Below are positions 1-9,279 of a stretch of DNA of 64,000 bases, piece after piece (positions within the stretch are counted from its first letter, which is position 1; each line of letters opens with the position of its first letter). The translations under genes and the position numbers were made by a program. This DNA comes from Nemania diffusa (lineage: Eukaryota > Ascomycota > Sordariomycetes > Xylariales > Xylariaceae): positions 620,001-684,000 of the forward strand of contig JBBPUQ010000003.1 in NCBI GenBank assembly GCA_038501195.1. Reading direction: 5' to 3'. Under the pieces are notes generated by a model. The model had not been told where the DNA came from. It searched no databases and was given only the letters and a program-made list of their open reading frames with translations.

Positions 1-2343
1 ATAGGGGGCTTGTTAAGCGGACTTCCAAAGGGTCATGAGGCGTGTAGTTGGGGGTTGTCATATCCGTTGAGGCTACCCTACGAAGTAGAATGCTACAGGA
101 CACACGCTGAGGCGTTGCTCCTGTGACGCTCGGTTATGCATGGCCTCAGCGGTCGGGCGATTCATTTAATGAGGTTCGGTATACATCCTGGATTTTCGCT
201 ATAGGTTAGGTAGGTGCTCAGCCTACCGGCTTTTTAAGATGCGACGGCTAGGTACCGAATCAATCTCGAGGAGAATCCCTGTAGATCTATAGACCATTGG
301 GAGCTTGGTATTGGCATTCTATCTAAGGGACCTCACTGATGCATGTATAAATGACTGGGAAGCCTAACGACATTAAGACACCTGCTTCTACATACTGTAT
401 AGAGAAGGCTGATGTGACTTTACCAGCAGCAGGCAGGTTCGTCGTCGTAATAAAATGCCAAAAACCGGCACTAGGCGAGCCTTGGGCAAATCAAACTTGA
501 ATGAATCAATTTCCGCCCTACCTTCTGCCTCGCATATGCGAGACATTGGTTTAGGTAGTCGTCGACTCGTCAGCATACGCCTAGAACGCAGAAGGGCATC
601 CATCGCCCTACGGCAGCCTAGCTTTACCGTACCGAAAAACAAGTCTTTCTGATATCTCGACTGAAGCACGGCTCATGTATGCAGATATGATATGAAGACT
701 GTCTATAGGCTTATGTCTTTGTCTTACTGAAGTAAACCAATACGACACCTTCGTCTTAACTTCCAATGTTTCACCCATTAACCTATTAGAGTCCTGCTTC
801 CAGCCTAGCGAGGCGAAAGTCTCATGGCCGGCATGCGTAAATACGATACTGATACTAATTGATACTAGATAGTCTCATTCCCACCACTTCATCGATGGGG
901 ATGACGTTTTAATGCCGGGTGTGATACGTGGGGTCCTCGAAAGAAACACTGCATGGGCCCGTCTACTGTGTACGGTTTGACAGGCGAGACGCTCGAATGC
1001 CTAAGATAGGTACATATCGATAGCTCCTGCAGAGTGAAGCTCTCTCGATCGGCATTGATAGATCCTATAAGATCACTACCCAACACACCATTGTCGGACT
1101 CCGCAACATTCTATCGAAGATGCTCTAGTTTAAGCGACCATCATGTTCCCGGCGCAGATCGCGCTAGGGGGGCAGGGGAGCTAAGGGGCTCGCCTGCGTT
1201 TGCACTTCCTGGATAAGACATCGTAATCGTATAGTCTATCATTTGTTTCAATACCTAGATAGTGGGATGATCGATTGCGCAAATGGAGGTTTCAAGTTGA
1301 GGTGATTGAGCTTCGCAGAATGCGGAAAGGCTAGTCCGGATAACCTAATGCATCAAGGTGTCACGCGACAGACGCGCTTTCAGTTAGTCGATATCGTCCC
1401 ACGATCGCATGACACGCGTGCAATATCTCTACATAGTAGATTTCTTTATCGCAATCTAGGGTGTTTAGTGTATGATTAGGTGCCGGATTGCATATTTACA
1501 ATGAACACACCATCATAGAGCCAAGCGTGATCAGGGTTCGTCGGTATTGGCTACATACATACCAAGGCGAACTAAATGATTCCCAAGGGTTGTTGGAAAC
1601 AGCGAGCTAATCATTGACCGTCCCGTCTAGACTTCATCTTTGGTATCGCTCGCATCCTTGCGTTATTAGTTGGCCTAGGTTCGTGGATGGATCGAGCGAT
1701 GGTAGAATGTCCTAGAAGAAGAATGATGCATTCCTATTCGTCTTCTACTAGTAAGGGGGGGCCATATACTGTGTACTTTTATGCGTAGTCTTTCATCTTA
1801 TCCTATGATGTTACGGATCCTGATGGTCGCGCGTTCGTCTTGCTACTGTGAGAAGCCGACTCGGGTTCTCCGAATTGTCGAATGAGCGAGCAGACGGGCG
1901 AACTGTGCCGGCATTTCCAAGTCGCCTGACCCCGATTTGCGTCGTCTTGTTGGTCCAGCACTCTGCTCCAGGTCCCCTCCTGAGGAGCTTGTTGCGGGGT
2001 AACCGTCGAACAGTAGTGGCGATCTCCTCAACGAAGAGAGGTGGGCCTATAGGGTCATGGAAGCGTTGGGGAAATTCGAGGAATTCCAAACAACGATCGC
2101 AGATAGATTGCTGGGCTAGGCAACGATGAAAGCTTCCGGAATTGGCCGAAACCTGTTATTTCAACGGATGTTTTCGTAATCAATTCCTGCCTGACGGTTA
2201 TCGGTTGAGGGTTACGACGAATTGACGCAAGACTATCGCCCTACCGAAACATCCGCATTTGCACATAGTTTCGTGGTTGAGTAGTGGGCGAGTCGCTCAT
2301 AGGGTAGTCCCGAATACCGGACATCTGACTCGTTGTTTCTTGC
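1..2343. other. Intergenic, no gene recognised
   Basis: I find no convincing coding sequence here. The open frames are under 100 codons, overlap on both strands (for example around 1811-2129) and match no family I know. Base composition is near balanced, with no strong A+T skew that would suggest a heavily RIP-mutated transposon. No tRNA, rRNA or terminal repeat was seen. Confidence 0.6.
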
Positions 2344-3216
2344 TCAAGCGGTCGAACCACGAAGGATAATCGAGAAGTTATTTCTTGTCGAACCGGAACG
2401 AAGCTCTGCCTTCTTGAAAGTGGGAAGTTTAGCCGGGACACGCAATGTCCGTCTCCAGAGGTAATAGACTAATTTTTGGGTGATCTTGCTATGGGTTTTC
2501 ATGTATCCGAGAGCATTCATTATTCTCTCTAATAACGATTCATCCATGTACCTTGAATTTGTGACGCAAGGTGCAGGCAAGACTAGAAACAAGCATGGAA
2601 ACACATCATGCGCGTCTGCCGCATCAGACCTTTTCAGGAAATCTAAGGTCCTGAGAAGCATATCACCGCGGCCCTGAGCGTTAGGGACGAAGTTCAGCAC
2701 CAGAGATAGGCTGATAATATCGAAAGTGTGCGTGCCATCAGTCGGTAGTGGCCTCTTCATAAAGTCTTGCTGCATGATACCATCTCCTTGGCTATTGAGG
2801 TCGATTCTTTCCATGTCAAAGAATCCGCTTCTAGAGCACTCATTCGTCGTGCTGAGAGCACCGACTTCGAGCATACGTACCGAGCCATCCGGTGTGAGGC
2901 CTGATGCAGAAAATTCAGGATTGAGCCATCCCATCAAGACCCGTGAACTGTCACCACCACGATCATTGCGCTGCCCTTGAAGGCTAGCCTGCTGATACTT
3001 CTGGATCCCACCCAGAGCAGAAATTTCGGCATCGGCAGCAAACTCGGCAGTCTTGTCCCCTTTTGCAGCAGCTTGTGCTTTTTTCTTCTCTAGTTGATGG
3101 ATGGAGTTGATGAGCCCTCTTGTAGCTTTACGCGATATCGATCTTGGTTGTTTGACTGTTGGCGGCCGTCCCTGAGCCAAACTTTTAACAGGTCTTTTTT
3201 TCTTATTGACGGTCAT
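2344..3216 (-). CDS. BMT2: 25S rRNA adenine-N1 methyltransferase (Bmt2/SAMTOR family)
   Basis: Single-exon gene of 290 codons. Bmt2 makes N1-methyladenosine in helix 65 of 25S rRNA in the yeast nucleolus; the human relative is the SAM sensor SAMTOR. The basic N-terminus (KKKRP at residues 5-9) suits nuclear or nucleolar entry. The Rossmann methyltransferase core is clear: LEVGAL at about 116-121, IDLNSQ at 138-143, QQDF at 149-152 and SLVLNFVP at about 171-178, followed by the family's GRGDML. The C-terminal SGSTRNNFSI segment is also typical. The frame is open further upstream (to 3315), but the Met at 3216 is chosen because the family begins shortly before the basic stretch and the residues upstream are not family-like. 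The stop is TGA at 2344-2346. It is divergent from RPL25, with about 340 bp between the two starts. Confidence 0.88.
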   Translation of the reverse strand: MTVNKKKRPVKSLAQGRPPTVKQPRSISRKATRGLINSIHQLEKKKAQAAAKGDKTAEFAADAEISALGGIQKYQQASLQGQRNDRGGDSSRVLMGWLNPEFSASGLTPDGSVRMLEVGALSTTNECSRSGFFDMERIDLNSQGDGIMQQDFMKRPLPTDGTHTFDIISLSLVLNFVPNAQGRGDMLLRTLDFLKRSDAADAHDVFPCLFLVLPAPCVTNSRYMDESLLERIMNALGYMKTHSKITQKLVYYLWRRTLRVPAKLPTFKKAELRSGSTRNNFSIILRGSTA

Positions 3217-3556
3217 GTCTCCAGAAATAAATTTAATATATATCGGTAGATCATGAGTGTGAATTTTAGTATAGGATACTAATTTGTGATCTCTATTGAA
3301 GCTGAGCTGCAGCAACAGAGATCAATCCCTGCCTGGCAGTTGTCGCGCAGGTGGTAAATGGGCTATCACTCAAGCGGCTTATCACAAGCGTTATCTCGCG
3401 CTCGGACCACTGATAACCGTTCTACCCTAAACACTCCACCACAATTTTAGTAAAGACTAAAATTGACCTGGGTGAAATTCCTCTTTTTCCTCACGACCAC
3501 CGACAACCACCGACGACAATCTCACGATCCGGCCGCCAGCACCCAATTCCGACACC
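3217..3556. promoter_or_regulatory. Shared divergent promoter region BMT2/RPL25
   Basis: This 340-bp gap separates the diverging starts of BMT2 and RPL25, both ribosome-related. It contains CCCTAA at about 3425 and a perfect 9-bp inverted repeat (3443-3451 and 3456-3464, 4-base loop) roughly 95 bp before the RPL25 ATG. Either could be a regulatory site; that role is inference. Confidence 0.35.
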
Positions 3557-4857
3557 ATGGCTCCCAAGACCGCTGCGAAAGGTACTACCTGAAAATCCCC
3601 CCCGTCAGCGACATCGTCACATCTCCGACATGCCTCCAAAGGCTCTTACCCGCAATGGGTTCGGCCTGTCCGTCGCATCAGCAGTAGACAATGTTGCGTA
3701 GTTCTGTTTACACAGGGCGTATGCTGATGCTTTTCAACCACAGACGGAAAGCCTAAGGGCTTAAAGAAGGCTTCTGCCGCTGCCAAGTCCGCTGTATGTC
3801 GTCTCCCACCACTCGCCCTGCGGTAGACGCCATCCTGGACAAATTACTGACCATCCCCCAAGCTCCGGGGTGACACTGCGCACAAGACCAGAAAGGTCCG
3901 CACCAGCACGACGTAAGAAACGAACGCCTCGAAATCCTAAAGACGGCCTGAAGCTAACCTCGTGCTCACAGATTCCACCGCCCCAAGTGAGTCGACCGCT
4001 ATACAACCCACTGGAAGCTCCGGGTTATTCGAATGCGACTTATACTAATATAATCCATAGGACCTTGACTCTCGCTAGAGCTCCTAAATGGTATAGATAA
4101 CCCGCTCTGATTTCTTCCTAGTTTTGATTATAATCCCTGAGTATAAAGCTAACATTTACGCAGTAAATTGATTGTCCTGCTGGGGTCGCGGTCTATACTT
4201 TCTGCGAATAGAGAAAGACAGACCTTGAGACTGTCGTCGCATATTAACAGCTAGTAGACCACCGAAAGTCGATCCCCCACACCCCCCGGCTGGATGAGCA
4301 CAAGGTTAGTTTCCATTAGTAATGTTGGACAGAACCCTGGATGTGTGTTAACATGGATGCAGATCATCGTTCACCCGCTCAACACTGGTACGCTCTTCAT
4401 CAACTTGGATGCGGATCCTGGCCGTTGCGCCATGAATTGAACATCAGTCGGACTAATTACGTGTGCCAAATTTAGAGTCTGCCATGAAGAAGTTGGAAGA
4501 GCACAACACTCTTGTCGTATGTATTCGAAAATTTCCTGTGGCTGATGTTGAAGTCATGCCTTGCCGAAGCATATCAGCGCTAATAATTTGATAGTTCATC
4601 GTAGATGTCAAGGCCAACAAGGCCCAGATCAAGCAGGCCTTGAAGAAGCTCTACGAGATCGACGTCGTCAAGATCAACACTCTCATCCGCCCTGATGGCA
4701 AGGTGCGTCCTCGAAGTTTTCACATCCCGCATACACTTATTCATATCCCGGGCCAATGCTAATTCCCGATCCGTGACTATAGAAGAAGGCTTACTGCAAG
4801 CTCACCCCCGACGTTGATGCCCTCGATATCGCGGCCACTAAGCTTGCGCTGGTTTAA
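3557..4857 (+). CDS. RPL25: 60S ribosomal protein uL23 (L25/L23a), ten exons
   Basis: Reconstructed exons: 3557-3581, 3744-3793, 3863-3912, 3972-3986, 4061-4089, 4258-4304, 4363-4387, 4476-4516, 4595-4702, 4783-4857, giving 154 aa, the usual length. uL23 binds 25S rRNA domain III at the exit of the peptide tunnel, contacts SRP and NAC, and is imported early in 60S assembly. Recognisable stretches are [57 protein letters not shown] and INTLIRPDG. Exon 4 is only 15 nt. Eight of the nine introns have GT-AG ends and many show CTAAC-like branch sites. Junction 5/6 is odd: keeping frame requires exon 5 to end at 4089, so the intron starts GGTATAG. Using the canonical GT at 4091 leaves one extra base and a TGA. 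That is either a non-canonical donor or a one-base insertion in the sequence. The gene identity is secure; that one boundary is not. Confidence 0.87.
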
Positions 4858-5227
4858 AGGCTTTTTTCGTGGGATTGGGGACATGGGGTGTATAGGGTTA
4901 TGCTGCTCGTATCGAGTGTATTAGAGACGCTCCGAGCGGAATGAAACTTGCATTGAGAACGGCGTTGCCTCGGATCAGGTTTATATGTTTAAATGGACAA
5001 AAAGGTGACCTCACGTGCCAAGGAATGTGAACGAAATTTGCGGTATCGTCTTTTATTTCTATTCTATTCGTACAACGTGACCTGTTGGCATTCGCGACTC
5101 GTAGCAAATCTGCATTTTACAGGCTCAAGCGTCCTTAATTCTAAGTTCTGGCCCAATCACAAAATTCCGCTAGAGAGTGTATGTATGTATCGGTAGTATG
5201 TACGCCCTGTGGATTACACGCACACAT
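4858..5227. other. Convergent 3' spacer RPL25/TIM8
   Basis: This 370-bp stretch lies between the 3' ends of RPL25 and TIM8. It has T-rich tracts and one CACGTG at 5012-5017 that is not near any start codon. No gene seen. Confidence 0.6.
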
Positions 5228-5615
5228 CTACGGTAGTTGACTTGAGTTCGCGCGGGCGGCGGTCTGCAGTTGCTCCATCGCCACGTTGGTGACGTCCATA
5301 AAGCGATCGGTGCAGTTGGCAAGGCAGCTTTCCTCGCCCTTGTCGAGCTTGCCTTTCTTCATCGAGCTCGCGCTCGTGATGCACTTCTGGAAACAGATCT
5401 CTGTTACAGTGTGGACGACTAGGAAGAGGGGAAAAAGGCAACATTAGCTACGTTCTTGCTGTCTCTCTATATGGCGGGGAAAGTTTGAAAGGGGACGGAG
5501 AGGGAGACGCACTGCCGTAGACGCGGGCCTTCTGGTTCTGGTTGTTGATGAATTGGCGGAGCTCGGCCTTGTCGTTCTCGTTTAGCTTCTCGGCTAGCTT
5601 CTCGATGTCGTCCAT
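5228..5615 (-). CDS. TIM8: Mitochondrial small Tim chaperone Tim8
   Basis: Two exons on the minus strand: 5615-5513 and 5418-5228, joined across a 94-nt intron with donor GTGCGT and acceptor CCTAG. The product is 97 aa. Tim8 partners Tim13 in the intermembrane space as a hexamer that escorts hydrophobic precursors to TIM22/TIM23. The twin CX3C signature is present as CFQKC (C43, C47) and CLANC (C66, C70). The start MDDIEKL and the acidic/amphipathic N-terminal helix fit Tim8 rather than Tim9, 10 or 13. There is no cleavable presequence, as expected for the Mia40 import route. The start is the first in-frame Met upstream of the conserved helix. Confidence 0.9.
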
Positions 5616-6107
5616 TTTGGGCGCTTTTCACAATGGGTTTTTTTCTGTGTTAGATGGGGGGTTTGTAGAAGAGGGCTGTGCTGAGGCGAGGGTTCGGTGG
5701 TAGTGCAATTGGCGGTTTAGAGTAGTGATGTTATGTGGTCGGTCGTCTTGGGATGTTCGGATTGAGGTATGTAAATTTCAAGGTTTCTCTTATCTTATCG
5801 CCGATGTGGGAGGAGGCACGGCCTATCAGTGTACAGCTCCCTCTACGTAACAACTTTAACGCAATATGAGAGGGTGAGAGAAGTGCTACGGAATTATACA
5901 TATAGGATGGGTATTCATGGAAGGTTTTAAATAGGAATAATCAACAGCACAAGACGATAATAGACTGGGAGGCGAAGGTCGAAGGATAGGCTAGTACCTA
6001 GGTAACACAACTCTACAGAATCATGACACAAGCAAAAAGTGCGGAAGGTAGAAAGTTTTATACAATATATATTTTACTTTTATATCATGGCTCTCACTAT
6101 CTACGAT
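5616..6107. other. Intergenic between TIM8 and DLD2-like gene
   Basis: This is the TIM8 5' flank plus the 3' flank of the downstream dehydrogenase gene. It contains an A/T-rich tract around 6050-6100 that probably includes 3'-end signals. No gene recognised. Confidence 0.5.
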
Positions 6108-7824
6108 TTATATGTATTTGTATGGATTCATGATTCCATTCTGTATCCCATGTTAGTGCTCGTTGTCCGTTGTCAAAACTCATCGAGTGGGGACTTACAG
6201 GATCATATAACTTCTTGATCTGCTTCATAAGATCAATCATGGTGTTGTTTCTGCTGAACCCAAGATATTGTTTCTTGGCTATACCAATGCCGTGCTCGGC
6301 ACTGATACTTCCATTGATCTTGCCGATCCACTCGTACACGAAGGGCTCTAGCACTTCCTCGACACGCTTGTCGTATCTCCGGACGGCGACGTTGAGGTGC
6401 AGGTTGCAGTCGCCCATATGGCCGTACCCGACGACTTCTACAACGGGGAACTCGTCGGTGTCGCCCTTCAGGCCGGCCGCCTCAATCCTCTCCCTGGTCT
6501 CGTCTACTAGTCTATATAGGTCCTTCAGGGGTATGGAAACGTCGTATTTGTAAGTACCTCCAAAGTGGCCCACGCACTCCGTAATGCCCTCTCGCTGGCT
6601 CCACAGCGACTTGATCTGCGTCTCGTCTTGGGCTAGGACGCCGTCGGAGATGATTTCCTTCGACATGACGTCCTCGAGGAACTTCTCGAGCTTCTCGGCG
6701 TCGTGCTCCGAGTTCGACCCACTCGTCTCGATGAGGCAGTAGAACGGGTGCTCGCCCTCTAGAGGCCTCTTGTTCTGGCGCACCCTGTGCACCATGTCCT
6801 GGCTATAGGAGTCCATCAGCTCGAACGCCGAGAGGATCTCGGACAGCTGGGCCTTGGCCTCCCGGAAGGCCTGCTGGATTTTCTCAAACGAGTCGGCGCC
6901 GAGGAACGCGACGTTGACTGCCTTGGGCCGTTGAGGGCACTGTATCGAGACGGCGGTGATCATGCCGATGGTGCCCTCGCCGCCGATGAACAGCTGTTTG
7001 AGGTCGTAGCCAGTGTTGTTCTTGCGCAGCGTGCAGAGGTCGTCCACGATCGTGCCGTCGGGCAGCACCGCCTGCAAGCCCAGGACATTGCCGTGCAAGC
7101 TCCCGTACCGGAGAAGCCGGAGACCGCCGGCGTTCGTAGCCACATTGCCGCCGATCTGGCAGGACCCCTTTGCGCCAAGATCCAGGGGGAATAGGTACCC
7201 CTTCTCAGCGAGGAATTGATCCGCGACCTCGAGGACCACGCCCGCATCGACGACCAGAACACCGCTGACCTCATCGAAGGACCGTATCTGGTTCATGCGA
7301 CTCGTGCTAATCACAATCTCGTCAAACACCGGCACCGAGCCCCCCACCAGCCCCGTGTTCCCGCCCTGCGGCACGACGGCCAGCAGGTTGTCGTTGCAGT
7401 ACCTCAGGATCTTGCTGACCTCGTCGGCCGAGCCGGGCTTGAGCACGAGGCGGCAGTGGCCGCGGTACTTGCGCATCCAGTCGCCGTTGTAGGGCTCCAT
7501 GTCGTCGGCGGCGACGTCGGCCGTCACGCCGTCGACGAGCGCCGAGTCCCTGCCCCCCAGCAGGGCGCGGAAGTAGGCCACGTGCTCGGCCGTGAGCTGC
7601 GCGAAGCGCGGGTCGCGCGTCAGCTCGGGGTAGCTGTCGGTGGTGAATTTCCCGCGGCGCGGGGCCGAGGAGCGGAATTGTCTCGTCGGCGCGCTCGAGA
7701 GGCTGCGCTGGAGGGCGGATGCGCTGCTGCTGCTGCTGCTGACACGGCTGGTGGTGGTTCGCAGCAGGCCGGCGCTGGTCGAGACGCGGCGGGCAAGCGG
7801 CACTATTCTAGATCGGCAAGCCAT
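6108..7824 (-). CDS. DLD2: Mitochondrial FAD-linked D-2-hydroxyglutarate/D-lactate dehydrogenase
   Basis: Two exons: 7824-6199 (542 codons) and 6140-6108 (10 codons plus stop), giving 552 aa. The 58-nt intron has donor GTAAGT, branch CACTAACA and acceptor ACAG. Removing it restores the family-typical end NGIMNPYKYI; read-through gives an unrelated tail. The enzyme oxidises D-2-hydroxyglutarate or D-lactate with FAD. Residues 1-60 are rich in Arg and Ser with no acid, a good matrix presequence. The FAD_binding_4 domain carries PQGGNTGLVGG at about 152-162. The C-terminal FAD-oxidase domain has GYGHMGDCNLHLN (His at about 469) and SAEHGIG at 508-514. The Dld2 or D2HGDH type is favoured over cytochrome-linked Dld1 by overall sequence; the substrate is inferred. 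The 5' third is markedly GC-rich. Confidence 0.9.
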
Positions 7825-9279
7825 GGCGAGGAGAAAACCTGACGCTCGTGGTCGTCGCCAGTCGGTGGGATGTGCGCAAATCTAGGTCAGAAGTAGCATT
7901 TATAACTGCCTCTATTAAAACTATTTTAAAATCAAGCTACAAGGATACCCGCTTGACGGTGCGGTTCCGGCGATCAGTGTAAGTGGGGTGCTTATGGCGC
8001 TAGAATCCGCATCTCTCGGGACTTGAATTCCGAACCCAACACAAGTACGTACTCTGCATCCTTATGTAAGTAATTCCTTTATCATGCGTTCTTCAATACT
8101 GTAATAATTTTAAATAACGATCTCGGGATTCGCTCAACATGCTGTTCTAGGTATGTACAGATAGGTATTATGAGCGATAACAGCTGATGCCTCATTAGCC
8201 TAAAGCGCTATCCTACGTTCACGTCGGAGCTGTGATAAGACGGTTCGGGATGGCTTCGAACTATTCTTGCTAATGACGATGTTGTTTTGCATGTGCACAT
8301 CAAACACTATCTGCAGTAATATCATTATTTTAAGTTGTAGGGCTATAGATAGCTGCTAGAGCACTAACCGTTCATGTTGGAATACTTAGCTTATTCTTCA
8401 AAATCTGTAAGGGATGAAGCGTTTTATAGGAAATACTAACTTTAAGCATAAAGGTTGGGAAACATTAGGCTACGTATATGCTGTTACAGGTCTCTTTTGT
8501 ACTTCATGGAAACAGAGCTGGGTGAGCTGGGAAGACTCCCTAGTCTCCCAAGCCTCTTAATTTTAAACCCTTGAAATATAGGTCCTATATCAAGCTAAGT
8601 TTTACCAAGTCCTTGATCACTTGAAGCAGAAGCAGAATAGCATGTGCAGGATTAGTGAATAGAACCAATTGGATGCACTTCAGAACACCAGAAGGATGCG
8701 AGAGTAAAGCAGCCCCTGGGCAATATGCGAGGCTCAGCGACGACGTCTGCAATGCGGACCGCCTTACGACCAGGGCCGATCCACGAATGACCTGCATTAC
8801 AGAGAATGTCCTGCTTTAAGAAGTAACCGCCGTGTTATGGGGTGGCGAATGCGGGAAGACTACGTGTTTCAGATGGCTCAGAGGTCATGTCTGGACACGA
8901 CGTGGAGGCTTCGGCTTGAAGACAGGCGTTTAAAGCATTAGATTAGGCATTGGGGAGCGAAGGGACGTCGTAATGCTCTGCGCTTGTAGGTATTTGAAGG
9001 GTGCGCACCGCTCGTCGCAGCCCTGCGCTGAGTTTTGAATGATCTTCCTAATTTTCTGATTCTGCGACGAGCGAGTAGTATAGAAAATTTACGCTTCTTA
9101 CCTTAAAGTCGATTTGGTCAATTACCTAGGTATTTTTGGTCATTCTGTATCGTTTATTCACCACCTCTGCAACCTCTATAACTCGCACCCCACTGTGGGC
9201 ATCCATCGCCCTATTAGAAGATACCGTATCCCTGGTCCCGTCTTCCCGCCCGTAAACACGAGCTTATCGATAAAACACA
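7825..9279. other. Divergent intergenic region
   Basis: This 1.45-kb region lies between the diverging DLD2-like and alpha-actinin genes. It contains A/T-rich stretches around 7900-8500 and a perfect 12-bp inverted repeat (9009-9020 with 9062-9073) about 210 bp before the alpha-actinin ATG. No coding sequence or RNA gene supported. Confidence 0.5.
9009..9073. repeat. 12-bp perfect inverted repeat, 41-nt loop
   Basis: The arm CGCTCGTCGCAG at 9009-9020 is followed by its exact reverse complement at 9062-9073. It could form a hairpin in DNA or in a 5' leader, or be a paired factor-binding site upstream of the alpha-actinin gene. Confidence 0.6.

Noticed and set aside
1811..2129. Overlapping 90-codon frames on both strands
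   Set aside because: No family resemblance and no codon bias; likely random in a GC-balanced gap.
7216..7842. 208-codon plus-strand frame
   Set aside because: Antisense shadow of the GC-rich 5' part of the DLD2-like gene; Ala/Val/Arg-rich with no family pattern.
7980..8045. Possible tRNA-like stretch (CTTGAATTCCGAACCC)
   Set aside because: T-arm stem does not pair and no acceptor or anticodon arm can be built.
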